From the NCBI RefSeq assembly GCF_028283785.1, contig NZ_JAPWKB010000019.1, positions 1,260,001 through 1,324,000 of the forward strand: DNA of 64,000 nt, read 5' to 3'. The translations under genes were made by a program, and so were the position numbers. Position 1 is the first letter of the stretch. Every line of letters starts with the position of its first letter. The notes beneath the pieces are model-generated. The model worked only from the letters and a program-made list of their open reading frames with translations. It was not told the origin of the DNA and ran no database searches. The DNA is from Paraburkholderia sp. GTDB taxonomy: Bacteria > Pseudomonadota > Gammaproteobacteria > Burkholderiales > Burkholderiaceae. Below are positions 50,608 through 60,109 of the stretch, in pieces.

Positions 50608-51816
50608 TCACGCGTCGATGCCTTTGCCGTCGCGCGCGACGATCCGTCCGTTCGACATCACCAGTTTGCGAACCGGGCGCGACACCACCGCGTGCGCGAC
50701 CGTTTCCGCATCGACGAGCACCAGCTCCGCGCGCGCGCCCGGCGTCAGTCCGTATTCCGCGAAGCCGCACGCACGCGCACCCGCGCTGCTGACGCAATCG
50801 AACGCCGTCGCGAGCGCGTCGTCGCGACGCAGATCGAAGCGCATGCCGACCAGCATCGCGCGCTCCAGCATGTCGGGCGAACCGTATGGCGTCCATGTAT
50901 CGCGCACGCCGTCGTTGCCCGCAAAAATCGTCACGCCGCGTTCGATGCACGCCTTCAACGGCGGCACCGGCACCGAAGGTGGCGCAGTGGTCAGCAGCGC
51001 GACGCGCAGATCGGCGATGCGCGTGAGCAGGCTGTCGCGCTCGGCGTCCGGCAATGCGCCGAGGCAGAACGCATGGCTGACGACCACCTTCCCTTGCATT
51101 CCCGTTGCCGCTACCCGGTCGAGCAGCAGGTTGAGTGTGAATGCGCCAAGCTGCGCGGGCTCATGCAGATGAATGTCGATTGGCTTCTGATGGCGTTGCG
51201 CGAGGTCGAATGTCAGATTCAGCGACGCGACCGGATCGCCGTCGATCGCGGCGGGATCGAGCGCGCCGAGCACGTCCGCGCCTTCCCGCAGCGCAGCATC
51301 GAGCAACGAATCGGTGCCGTGCCGCTTCAACATGCCCGACTGCGGAAATGCGACGATCTGCATGTCGAGCACGTCGCGCAACCCGTCTCGCGTCGCGAGC
51401 ACGCCGTGCAGATGTCGCAAACCGGCGTCGGTGTCGATATCGACGTGCGTGCGCACCCGCGTCGTTCCCGCATGCAGGAATGCGCGGGCCAGCGCCATCG
51501 ACGCGGTTGCCGCGTCGTGACCGCTCGATGCGCGCCATTGCCGTTCGTTCTCGATCCGGTCGGTGAGCTTCGGGCCGACCGCATTGCGATACCACGGCAT
51601 GCCCCACGTGGTCTTGTCGAGATGCGTATGGCCTTCGACAAAGCCCGGCAGCGCGAGCGCGCCGTGGCCGTCTTCATGGGTCCATCCCGCGCGTTGCCGA
51701 TGCGCGTTGTGGTCGTCCATCGGATAGATCGCATCGAAGCGACCGTCGACGATGGCGAGATCCACGCGCGCGCCATCCGGCAAGCGGATATCGGTGATCA
51801 AAAGCGGCTGTGTCAT
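50608..51816 (-). CDS. Cytosine deaminase-like amidohydrolase
   Basis: 402 aa from ATG 51816 (GGAG 6-9 nt upstream). Metal-dependent TIM barrel: GFVEGHTHLDKTTWGMPWY (HxH), HLHEPAQLGAF, SHAFCLG and GNDGVRDTWTPYG (catalytic Asp). This set matches the CodA/TrzC/N-isopropylammelide hydrolase branch of the amidohydrolase superfamily. It would deaminate a cyclic amidine such as cytosine or a triazine intermediate. It is divergent from a GcvA-like LysR gene, the likely regulator. Confidence 0.88.
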   Translation of the reverse strand: MTQPLLITDIRLPDGARVDLAIVDGRFDAIYPMDDHNAHRQRAGWTHEDGHGALALPGFVEGHTHLDKTTWGMPWYRNAVGPKLTDRIENERQWRASSGHDAATASMALARAFLHAGTTRVRTHVDIDTDAGLRHLHGVLATRDGLRDVLDMQIVAFPQSGMLKRHGTDSLLDAALREGADVLGALDPAAIDGDPVASLNLTFDLAQRHQKPIDIHLHEPAQLGAFTLNLLLDRVAATGMQGKVVVSHAFCLGALPDAERDSLLTRIADLRVALLTTAPPSVPVPPLKACIERGVTIFAGNDGVRDTWTPYGSPDMLERAMLVGMRFDLRRDDALATAFDCVSSAGARACGFAEYGLTPGARAELVLVDAETVAHAVVSRPVRKLVMSNGRIVARDGKGIDA

Positions 51817-51967
51817 GGCGACTCCGTGTGAGCGCGTAGGGAGAGTTGTCGACGCTATCGTACACATCGATACGCGCATCGCAAGCATGCCTGATCGCTT
51901 TTATGGCGAGTCGGCACGTAAAATACGCATCGCTCGATGCCACCCGTCAAAACTGGAGAGACGTCCC

Positions 51968-52888
51968 TTGAAACGCAAAATGCCCGCGCTGAACGCGCTC
52001 AAAGCCTTCGAAGTCGCTGGCCGGACGGGCAGTTTCACGCGTGCCGCCGAATTGCTCAACGTCACGCAAAGTGCGGTCAGCCGACAAGTCAGGCAACTCG
52101 AATCGCAACTCGGCGAGGCTTTGTTGCTGCGTCATCACCATCATCTCGAACTGTCCGCGGCCGGGCGCACGCTGTTGCAGGCGCTTCAGCAATCGTTCGA
52201 CCGGATCGAGTTGACCGTGCGCGGCATTCAGGAGAAATCGCATCGCAACCGCTTGCGGATCAACGCTCCGCCCACGTTTTCGAGCCGCTGGCTGATGCCG
52301 CGTCTCGGCCGTCTGCGCGATGCGTTGCCCGAACTCGAACTCAGCCTGTCTACCCGTCTCGACGACGCGCTCGAAGAGTCCGGCGTGCTCGATTGCGCGA
52401 TCCGTTTCGGCAATGGCGAATGGGAAGGCGTCGATAACCGTCTGCTGATGAACGAGCGGCATATCGCGGTCTGCGCGCCCGCGTTGCTCGCGCGGCAAAC
52501 CGGACGCGATGCGATCGACCTGAACCAGTTCACGTTACTGCATGTGCTCGCCAATCCGGATCAGCGCTATCTGACGTGGCAGCACTGGCTGAAAGCGGCG
52601 GGCATCGAGAACGTCGATACCCGTGGCGGCTATGAATTCGATCTGCTCGACCACGCGATTCGCGCGGCGATCGACGGCCTCGGCGTGACGATCGCCGATC
52701 AGCATATGATCGCGCGCGAACTCGCCGAAGGCCAACTCGTGCAAGTGCTCAACGTGCACGTGGACGGCCATCAATCGTACTGGCTGGTCACGCGTTCGAC
52801 GCAACAGGATCTGCCGCACATCGCGCTGTTTCGAGAGTGGTTGCAGCAGGAGATCTGGCTGAGCGGACGCGCGTTCGATCAGTCGTAA
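51968..52888 (+). CDS. LysR family transcriptional regulator (GcvA-like)
   Basis: 306 aa. TTG 51968 follows GGAGAG at the right spacing; ATG 51980 is an alternative four codons on. The HTH PALNALKAFEVAGRTGSFTRAAELLNVTQSAVSRQVRQLESQLG and LTVRGIQEKSHRNRLRINAPPTFSSRWLMPRLGRL are typical of the GcvA/AmpR group. It is divergent from the amidohydrolase. Its last 101 bp overlap the 3' end of the GMC oxidoreductase gene on the other strand. Confidence 0.9.
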   Translation: MKRKMPALNALKAFEVAGRTGSFTRAAELLNVTQSAVSRQVRQLESQLGEALLLRHHHHLELSAAGRTLLQALQQSFDRIELTVRGIQEKSHRNRLRINAPPTFSSRWLMPRLGRLRDALPELELSLSTRLDDALEESGVLDCAIRFGNGEWEGVDNRLLMNERHIAVCAPALLARQTGRDAIDLNQFTLLHVLANPDQRYLTWQHWLKAAGIENVDTRGGYEFDLLDHAIRAAIDGLGVTIADQHMIARELAEGQLVQVLNVHVDGHQSYWLVTRSTQQDLPHIALFREWLQQEIWLSGRAFDQS

Positions 52889-54512
52889 CGCCGGCGGCCA
52901 TCGCGGCGTCTTCGAGAATCATCGCCGCGCCTTTTTCCGCAACCATCATCGTTGGTGCGTTGATATTGCCCGACGTGATGTTCGGGAAGATCGACGCATC
53001 GACCACGCGCAGCGCATCGACACCATGCACGCGCAACCGCGCATCGACCACCGACGTCGACGCGTCGTCGCCCATCGCGCACGAGCCGCACAGGTGATAG
53101 ATCGAACCCGACTGCTCGCGGAAATACTGCAAGAACGCATCACGCGTGTTCACTTGCGGCCCCGGCGAGATTTCCTCGACGGTGATTTCTTTCAGCGCAG
53201 GCGACGCCATCACCTTGCGCACCAGTTCGCAGCCTTGAATCGCTTCGTCGATATCTTTTTCCGTTGTCAGTGCATTGATGCGGATTTTCGCCGCATCTTG
53301 CGCGCGATTCGACGCGATCTCGATCGACCCACGGCTCGTCGGACGGCACGGATTGAACGCGAGCAGAAATCCCGAATACGGCTCCGGTTCGAGACTCGCG
53401 GTGTTGCTCTTCGGAATGCGGTACGACAGCGGATTGAAGTACAGCTGCAGGTTCGGATGCGCCTGCTGGTCGTTACCTTTGAAGAAACCGCCCGATTGAT
53501 TGACGCTCATTGCAAGCGGCCCTTTCTTCGTTAGCAGATACTGCAACCCGAGCTTGAGCTTGCCGAGCAACGAACGCATTTCGTCGTTCAGCGTCTTCAC
53601 GTTTGCACGGTAATAGAAGCTCACGCACAGGTGATCCTGCAAGTTCTGCCCGACTGCCGGCAACGCGTGCACGAGCGGGATGCGATGCTTCGCCAGCAAG
53701 CCGGGCTCGCCGACACCCGACAGTTGCAGCAGCTTCGGCGAATCGACCGCGCCCGCCGACAGGATCACTTCGCGCGTCGCGTTGAACGTGCGCGCCACGC
53801 CGTTCTGCGTGACCGCCACACCGGTTGCGCGCCGGTTCGCATCGAACAGCACGCGATCCACCCGCACCTCGCGCTCGACGTGCAGGTTCTTGCGCGTCAA
53901 CACTGGATGCAGATACTCGAAACTGCTCGACGAGCGCTGTCCGTTACGCGTATTGACGTCGTAAATGCCCGCGCCTTCGAACTGCGCGCCGTTGAAGTCG
54001 TCGCTGCGTTGGTAACCCGCCTGTTGCGCGCCTTTGATGAACACATGACAGATCGGATGCGCAGCATCGTTCATCGGCGAGATGCGGATCGGACCGTCCG
54101 CACCGTGATATTCGGTGTTGCCGAGCGGATGCGATTCGAGCTTGCGGAAATACGGCAGCACATCGCGAAACGTCCAGCCCGGATTGCCCGCTGCGGCCCA
54201 ATCGTCGAAATCGTGCGGCTGGCCGCGCACGAAAATCATCGCGTTGATCGATCCGGAACCGCCCTGCACCTTGCCGCGCGGACAGTAGATCGGCCGGCCG
54301 TCCAGTTCCTTCTCCGGCTCGCTGTAGTACATCCAGTTATAGGTCGGGTTGTAGTAGGTCTTCGTGAACCCCACCGGCACCTTGAACCAGAACGAACTGT
54401 CCTTGCCGCCCGCTTCGAGCAGCAGCACCGTGTGCTGCCCCGACGCCGACAGCCGGTTCGCCAGAATGCAGCCCGCCGATCCCGCACCGACGATGATGTA
54501 GTCGTAATCCAT
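52788..54512 (-). CDS. GMC family (choline dehydrogenase-like) oxidoreductase
   Basis: 574 aa flavoenzyme. FAD-binding YIIVGAGSAGCILANRLSASG at the N-terminus, YCPRGKVQGGSGSINAMI, and the active-site region HLCGSCAMG with C-terminal DASIFPNITSGNINAPTMMVAEKGA. It oxidises a primary or secondary alcohol. A 30-residue tail past the usual end overlaps the LysR gene tail-to-tail by 101 bp, which may be a recent extension by stop loss. It is the last gene of a minus-strand set with the enolase-family dehydratase, separated by 18 bp. Confidence 0.9.
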   Translation of the reverse strand: MDYDYIIVGAGSAGCILANRLSASGQHTVLLLEAGGKDSSFWFKVPVGFTKTYYNPTYNWMYYSEPEKELDGRPIYCPRGKVQGGSGSINAMIFVRGQPHDFDDWAAAGNPGWTFRDVLPYFRKLESHPLGNTEYHGADGPIRISPMNDAAHPICHVFIKGAQQAGYQRSDDFNGAQFEGAGIYDVNTRNGQRSSSSFEYLHPVLTRKNLHVEREVRVDRVLFDANRRATGVAVTQNGVARTFNATREVILSAGAVDSPKLLQLSGVGEPGLLAKHRIPLVHALPAVGQNLQDHLCVSFYYRANVKTLNDEMRSLLGKLKLGLQYLLTKKGPLAMSVNQSGGFFKGNDQQAHPNLQLYFNPLSYRIPKSNTASLEPEPYSGFLLAFNPCRPTSRGSIEIASNRAQDAAKIRINALTTEKDIDEAIQGCELVRKVMASPALKEITVEEISPGPQVNTRDAFLQYFREQSGSIYHLCGSCAMGDDASTSVVDARLRVHGVDALRVVDASIFPNITSGNINAPTMMVAEKGAAMILEDAAMAAGVTTDRTRVRSARSPAATTLETARCAADPVASNA

Positions 54513-54530
54513 GTTTCTCTATCCTTGCTC

Positions 54531-55748
54531 TCAGCCCTTCGCGGGCGCGAGGTCTTTCACGTCGGCGGGCGTGGCCGCCATCTGCAGATGCAAACGCGTA
54601 CCGGTGTACGGCGTATGACGCTTCACCACATCCATATTCAGTTCGACGCCCAGGCCCGGTTCGCGCGACGGCAGGATGTAGCCGTCTTCCCATCGAATCG
54701 GCTTCATCAGGATCTCCGCATGAAAACCGTCCCACGTGCCGATGCTTTCCTGAATCAGGAAGTTCGGCGTGCAGCTTGCAAGCTGGATGCTGGCCGCCGC
54801 GCCGATCGGTCCGTTGTACAGATGCGGCGCGATCTGCGCGTAGTAGACCTCGGCGAGTGTCGCGACTTTTTTCGCTTCGAGCAGACCGCCCACGCGTGCA
54901 ACGTTCAACTGCAGAATCGATGCGGCGCCCGCTTCGAGCAGTTTGAAAAACTCGTACTTGGTCGTCAGCCGTTCGCCTGCGGCAACCGGAATGCTGGTAT
55001 GCCGCGCGACGTTCGCCATCGCGGCGTCCTGACCCGGCGGCACCGGTTCTTCGAACCACAACGGATCGTATTTTTCGAGGCGTTTCGCGAGACGAATGGC
55101 CGAAGACGGCACCATCTGCCCATGCGTGCCGAACAGCAGATCGGCCTTGCTGCCTACCGCTTCGCGCACCTTGCGGCAAAAGGTTTCGCAACGCTCCAGC
55201 ACTTCCAGCGACAGCTGATGTCCGGAGTACGCGGTATAGGGCCCGGCCGGATCGAACTTCACGGCCGTAAAACCGCGTTCGACGTTTTGCGCGGCACATT
55301 GCGCGGCGAGGTCGGGGTCGTCGTAGTCGTACTCGCCCTTCGCGTTCTTCGGATACAGGTACGTGTACGAACGCAGACGCTCGTTGACCATGCCGCCCAG
55401 CAGTTCGTACACGGGCTTGCCCGCCGCCTTGCCGATGATGTCCCAGCACGCCATTTCCAGACCGCTGACGACGCCCATCATCGTCAGGTCGGGACGTTGG
55501 GTGAAGCCGCTCGAATACGCTTCGCGCCAGAAGCGCTCGACATGATGCGGATCGTGATCGAGCAGATAGCGGCCGAACACATCGTCGATGATATGGGTCA
55601 TCGCATCCGGATGAAACGTGGCCGAATAGATTTCGCCGACACCTTCGATACCGCAGTCGGTTTTCAGCTTCACGAAGATCCAGTACATCCCGCCGAGGTG
55701 CGGCGGCGGCACGGCGACGATATGCGTTTCAAGCGACACGACTTTCAT
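54531..55748 (-). CDS. Mandelate racemase/muconate lactonizing enzyme family protein (sugar acid dehydratase-like)
   Basis: 405 aa enolase-superfamily enzyme. N-terminal capping domain (residues 1-120), barrel with catalytic Lys164 in AVKFDPAGPY, metal ligands Glu233/234 (WFEEPVPPG) and Glu259 (AAGERL), and His309 (IAPHLYNGP). The first metal ligand position reads GTHGQ (207-211), with no Asp where E. coli DgoD has DFH. It is probably a dehydratase of an aldonic acid such as galactonate. Its ATG follows directly on the stop codon of the MFS gene (TAAATG), and the GMC oxidoreductase comes next. Confidence 0.88.
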   Translation of the reverse strand: MKVVSLETHIVAVPPPHLGGMYWIFVKLKTDCGIEGVGEIYSATFHPDAMTHIIDDVFGRYLLDHDPHHVERFWREAYSSGFTQRPDLTMMGVVSGLEMACWDIIGKAAGKPVYELLGGMVNERLRSYTYLYPKNAKGEYDYDDPDLAAQCAAQNVERGFTAVKFDPAGPYTAYSGHQLSLEVLERCETFCRKVREAVGSKADLLFGTHGQMVPSSAIRLAKRLEKYDPLWFEEPVPPGQDAAMANVARHTSIPVAAGERLTTKYEFFKLLEAGAASILQLNVARVGGLLEAKKVATLAEVYYAQIAPHLYNGPIGAAASIQLASCTPNFLIQESIGTWDGFHAEILMKPIRWEDGYILPSREPGLGVELNMDVVKRHTPYTGTRLHLQMAATPADVKDLAPAKG

Positions 55749-57110
55749 TTACGCCTCTTCTTTTCTGTTGAGCATGTTTCTGAGCGCGAGACCCGCAACG
55801 CCACCGAGCGCCGCGACCGCCGCCACGTAAGCAAAATAAAGCTGGTAACCGAACACGCCGGGGAAGGTCTGCGTCAGATAGCCGTTGATCAGCGGTAGAA
55901 AGACGTCCGGCGAATAACCGAGCACGGAAATCAGGCCGATCGCGAGACCCATCGTTTCGACCGGCACGTTGCAGCGGTCGAGCAACGACCAGTAGAGGCC
56001 GCGAATCGCGTACGTCAGGATGCCGATAAACAGCACGAGCACGACGATCAGCGCATGACTCGACATGCGCGGCGCGGCGACCAGTCCGAGCAGCGACAGC
56101 GCTGCCAGAAACAACGCGATCACGAGCACGGAGACCTTCGAAAAGCGGTCGCCGAGAAAGCCGCCGCCGATCCCGCCGATCGGGCGCATCCACAGCTTTA
56201 GCGTGGTGATGGTGCCCGCCATCACCACCGACAAACCGATCCCGCCCTGATGCAGATAGGCGGAGAAGCTGTACGTCGCCCAGAACACCTGATAGCCGCA
56301 AAACACGATGGCCGCGATCAGCCACAGTTCGGGGATCGCCGCGAGTGTCTTCAGTTCGACGAACACGTTGCTGCGCGCGTGGCGCGGGCTGGACGGGTGG
56401 CCGGCGCGATTTGCCACTGTGTCCCGGGCCGGTTGCGGATCCTTGACGAGTCCCAGCACGATGCCGAGCCCGATACACAGAAACGCGTACAGATAGACCA
56501 CCAGTTTGAAACCGCTCGCGACCGACTCGCCGCGTGTCTGCGTCGCCCACGCGAACAGCGTGATCGCGACGGTTGCGAGCATCGCTTCGATCAGCCCGCG
56601 TCCGCCGTCGAGAAAGCCGAAAAAGCGGCCCTGCTCGTGCGCGCCCGCGATCATCGTGACGCGCTTGATCACCGCGGCCCAGAACGTCAAACCGGTGGTG
56701 ATGCCCCACCCGCCGAAGATCACCAGCAGCACATCGAACGAAGGCGCGGTCGAGTAAACCAGGCCCAGCGCGCCCGTCGCGATCAACGAAAAGCAGATCA
56801 GCAGACGCGGCGCAATGCGATCGGCCAGCCAGCCGCTTGGCAGATAGCTGAGCAGGAAGATGGTGCCGAGCATCGAATACAGATAGCCGAGCTGGCTGTC
56901 GGTGATGTGGAACACGTCGAGCATCGTCGGCTGATACACCTGCCGCAGATACAGAATCGGGTAGATCGCGCCGGCGGCCAGCACCAGCAGCGCGAGTTGC
57001 AGATAGCGCTGGCCTTGAGTGGCTTTCGCGGCGGCGGCGTCACCGGCCGAAGCCAGTTGCGCAGCGGATTGAACGGGTTGGGATGACACGTTTGCGCTCC
57101 TGAGAGACAC
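55749..57110 (-). CDS. MFS transporter
   Basis: 453 aa, twelve predicted membrane helices with a long cytoplasmic loop after helix 6 (RAGHPSSPRHARSNVF). The N-terminal helix begins LALLVLAAGAIYPILYLRQVY. YLPSGWLADRIAPRLLI is the loop 2-3 MFS motif. It is co-operonic with the enolase-family gene and so probably imports its sugar-acid substrate. An AGGAG-like site precedes ATG 57110. Confidence 0.9.
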   Translation of the reverse strand: MSLRSANVSSQPVQSAAQLASAGDAAAAKATQGQRYLQLALLVLAAGAIYPILYLRQVYQPTMLDVFHITDSQLGYLYSMLGTIFLLSYLPSGWLADRIAPRLLICFSLIATGALGLVYSTAPSFDVLLVIFGGWGITTGLTFWAAVIKRVTMIAGAHEQGRFFGFLDGGRGLIEAMLATVAITLFAWATQTRGESVASGFKLVVYLYAFLCIGLGIVLGLVKDPQPARDTVANRAGHPSSPRHARSNVFVELKTLAAIPELWLIAAIVFCGYQVFWATYSFSAYLHQGGIGLSVVMAGTITTLKLWMRPIGGIGGGFLGDRFSKVSVLVIALFLAALSLLGLVAAPRMSSHALIVVLVLFIGILTYAIRGLYWSLLDRCNVPVETMGLAIGLISVLGYSPDVFLPLINGYLTQTFPGVFGYQLYFAYVAAVAALGGVAGLALRNMLNRKEEA

Positions 57111-57227
57111 GCAAGGCGACCGCGCTGATGCGTCGGTTCGCCGGGTCTCGAATATGTTTTTTATGATTGGATGGACTGCTGCTTTTACTGCGGGTTTCGA
57201 TGCGGGTTTCGGAGAAATCCGGATGCG

Positions 57228-58652
57228 TCAGTACTTCATGACGACCAGACGCGTCTGCGTGAATTCGAGCATGCCGTGCTTGCCGTCGTCGCCGCCGAGG
57301 CCCGAACGTTTCCATCCGGCGTGAAAGCCTTGATAGGGGTCTGCAGGCGTGCGGTTCACATACAGTTCGCCCGCTTCGATGGCATTGGCCACCTTCATCG
57401 CAGCGCGATAGTTCTCCGTATAGATCACCGACGACAACCCGAACTGATGGTCGTTCGCCATCGCCAGTGCTTCGTCGAGCGTGCTGTAGCGGAGTACCGG
57501 CATGATCGGACCGAAGGTTTCTTCCTGAACGATTTCCATGTCCTGACGACAGTTGGTCAGCAGGGTCGCCGGATAGAAAAAGCCGTTTCCCGACGGCAGC
57601 GTGCCACCGGTTTCGAGCGTGGCGCCCGCTTCGACGGCGCGGCGGACCATCGCGTGAATGCCGTCGCGCGACGACGCGTTGACGAGCGGCCCCATCAACG
57701 ATGCATCGTCGCTACGGTCGCCGGAACGCACTGCGCTCATCTGCTGTTTCAACAGCGCGACGAAGCGGTCGTGCACGCTCTCATGCACGTACACGCGTTC
57801 GATCGCCGTGCACAACTGGCCGCAATGGGTTGTTTTCGATGCGACCAGGTCGCGTGCGGCCTTCTCCAGATCGGCGTCAGGTTCGATGATCGCGGGCGTC
57901 TTGCCACCCAGTTCCAGCGACGGCTTGGCGATATTCGCCTTGCAGTAGTCGAGCACCTTGCGACCCGCGTTGACGCTGCCCGTCAGCGTGATCATCCCGA
58001 CCGACGGATGCGTGCAGACGGCTTCGGCGGTGTCGTGGCTCATCGCCAGGATATTCACGACGCCGGGCGGCAAACCGGCCCGTTCGACGGCTTTGGCGAT
58101 TTCGAATGCGGAGCTCGGCGTGTTGTTGCTCGGGCGCACCACGACCGTATTCCCGGCGATCAACGCAGGCGCGACCTTGCGCATGAACGTGTACACCGGA
58201 TAGTTGAACGGAATCAGGCACGCCACCACGCCGATCGGCTCGCGATGCAGCACGAGGTTTTCGTCGGGCGTATCGCTCGGAATCACTTCGCCTTCGATAC
58301 GGCGCGCCCATTCGGCGTGATAGCGCGTGATCTGGCCGGCGTAGATCGCTTCGTTGGTGGCGTCGGCGACGCTCTTGCCGGATTCGCATGCGAGCGCCGC
58401 GCCGATCGCGGGCGCGGCGTCGGTCAATGCATCGGCGAGCGCGTGCAGATGCACGGCCCTTTGCGCCGACGGCAACGTGCGCCAGCTTTTTTGCGCAACC
58501 GCCGCCGATTCGACCGCCGCGACGGCTTGCTCGCGCGTCGCGGCGCACACCTGCGCAATGCGCTCGCCGGTGGCGGGATTGATGACGGTAACGCGTTCGT
58601 CGCCAGCGGGTTCGATAAACCGGCCGTTGACGAAATTCCGATCGAGTCGCAT
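57228..58652 (-). CDS. NAD-dependent aldehyde dehydrogenase (lactaldehyde dehydrogenase-like)
   Basis: 474 aa from ATG 58652 (AGGTGA 6 nt upstream); codons further up are not protein-like. FVNGRFIEP at the N-terminus, LELGGKTPAIIEPDADLEKA (Glu) and HCGQLCTAIERVYVHESVHDRFV (catalytic Cys) identify the ALDH fold, closest to the AldA lactaldehyde/glycolaldehyde group. It is upstream of the MFS gene on the same strand (117 bp), so it may form one unit: transport, dehydration, alcohol oxidation, aldehyde oxidation. Confidence 0.92.
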   Translation of the reverse strand: MRLDRNFVNGRFIEPAGDERVTVINPATGERIAQVCAATREQAVAAVESAAVAQKSWRTLPSAQRAVHLHALADALTDAAPAIGAALACESGKSVADATNEAIYAGQITRYHAEWARRIEGEVIPSDTPDENLVLHREPIGVVACLIPFNYPVYTFMRKVAPALIAGNTVVVRPSNNTPSSAFEIAKAVERAGLPPGVVNILAMSHDTAEAVCTHPSVGMITLTGSVNAGRKVLDYCKANIAKPSLELGGKTPAIIEPDADLEKAARDLVASKTTHCGQLCTAIERVYVHESVHDRFVALLKQQMSAVRSGDRSDDASLMGPLVNASSRDGIHAMVRRAVEAGATLETGGTLPSGNGFFYPATLLTNCRQDMEIVQEETFGPIMPVLRYSTLDEALAMANDHQFGLSSVIYTENYRAAMKVANAIEAGELYVNRTPADPYQGFHAGWKRSGLGGDDGKHGMLEFTQTRLVVMKY

Positions 58653-58915
58653 GAAGCTCACCTGGTTTGAACTTGTTGAAAAGTGCAAAAAACGCATGAC
58701 CGGCCGCTTTCGATGCGCAGCCTTCACCGCATGCAGCGCATTTTTCTCCGCACCGGAACGCGTCACAAGCGAATATTTCGACGGTTAAAGATTCGAAAAA
58801 CGCACGTTTGACCCGAATTCAAATCCTTTGGCAAGCGCACCGGCCAGCCGCAGAATTCGACCCGCCGGCATAACGGCCGGAACGGCCACGACTCGATAAC
58901 AATTCAGGAGATTCG

Positions 58916-60109
58916 ATGAAACAGACAGTGCTCGCACGCGCGGTTTCCGCCGCACTCACCGCCTTCGCGGCAATTGGCTCAGTCGGCGCATTGGGCACAG
59001 TCGGCGCATCGTCAGCGTTCGCGCAATCGGGCGTGACGCTCTACGGCGTGATCGACGAAGGCCTCGACTACACCAGCAACGTGCGCGGCAGCCACGTCTA
59101 CGAGATGGCGAGCGGCTATGCGCAAGGCAGCCGCTGGGGCATGCGTGGTTCGGAAGATCTCGGCGGCGGGACGAAGGCGATTTTCCAGCTTGAAAATGGC
59201 TTCGACGTGAACTCCGGACGTGCGGGCCAGGGCGGCCGGATGTTCGGACGGCAGGCTTACGTGGGACTCGCCAGCGATCGTTTCGGCACGCTGACGCTGG
59301 GACGTCAGTACGATTCGGTGGTCGACTATCTGGCGCAAACAACAGCCAACGGGAACTGGGCCGGCTATCTGTTCGCGCATCCGTACGATAACGACAACAC
59401 CGACAACTCGTTCCGGATCGACAACACGATCAAGTATGCAAGCCCGTCATTGGGCGGATTCCAGTTCGGCGGCGCATACAGCTTCAGCAACGACACGAAC
59501 TTCGCGAACAACCGGCAGTTCAGCCTGGGCGGGCAGTACGCGTACGGCGGCTGGCTGATCGCGGCCGCATACCTGCAGGCGAACAATCCGGGCGTGGGCA
59601 TGAACGGCGCAATCGCGGCCAACGACGCGAGCTTTATCGCGGGACGTATGCGGATATTCGGCGGCGGCATCAACTACACGTTCGGTCAGACGACGCTCGG
59701 TTTTGCGTACACCAACACGAACTATCAGGACCCGTCGGGCAACGGGTATATCGGCATTCCGCTGGCCGCAACGGGTGTGACGCTGAATACGCTGAAGTAT
59801 CAGAACTTCGAAGTGAACGGCAAATATCAGTTCACGCCGTCGTTCTTCGTGGGCGTGCAATACGTGTACACGATGGAAAACTACGATGCATCGAACGGTA
59901 GCGTGAAGGCGAAGATTCATTCGGTCGGCTTGATGGCCGATTACAACCTGTCGAAGCGCACCGATGTCTATCTGCAAGGCGCGTATCAGAAGGTCACCGG
60001 CGACATGACAAACGCGATTCTCGACAACGCGTTTATTCCGGGTGTGCAGGCGCCATCGTCGTCAGGCAGTCAGATCGTGGCGCGCGTGGCCTTGCGTCAC
60101 AGGTTCTAG
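58916..60109 (+). CDS. Gram-negative porin (OmpC-like, Burkholderia type)
   Basis: 397 aa. Signal peptide ends SAFAQ; the mature protein begins SGVTLYGVIDEGLDYTSNVRG, typical for Burkholderiales porins, with SRWGMRGSEDLGGGTKAIFQLENGF and the C-terminal Phe (VALRHRF) used by the Bam machinery. AGGAG lies 8 nt before the ATG. The outer-membrane channel is placed between a sugar-acid type module and the RuBisCO-like module and may serve either. Its last 77 bp overlap the kinase gene tail-to-tail. Confidence 0.95.
   Translation: MKQTVLARAVSAALTAFAAIGSVGALGTVGASSAFAQSGVTLYGVIDEGLDYTSNVRGSHVYEMASGYAQGSRWGMRGSEDLGGGTKAIFQLENGFDVNSGRAGQGGRMFGRQAYVGLASDRFGTLTLGRQYDSVVDYLAQTTANGNWAGYLFAHPYDNDNTDNSFRIDNTIKYASPSLGGFQFGGAYSFSNDTNFANNRQFSLGGQYAYGGWLIAAAYLQANNPGVGMNGAIAANDASFIAGRMRIFGGGINYTFGQTTLGFAYTNTNYQDPSGNGYIGIPLAATGVTLNTLKYQNFEVNGKYQFTPSFFVGVQYVYTMENYDASNGSVKAKIHSVGLMADYNLSKRTDVYLQGAYQKVTGDMTNAILDNAFIPGVQAPSSSGSQIVARVALRHRF

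Noticed and set aside
53631..55898. Plus-strand ORF of 755 codons opposite the GMC and enolase genes
   Set aside because: It spans the antisense of two well-recognised genes and the gap between them. Its composition is antisense-like, with no motif or ribosome site.
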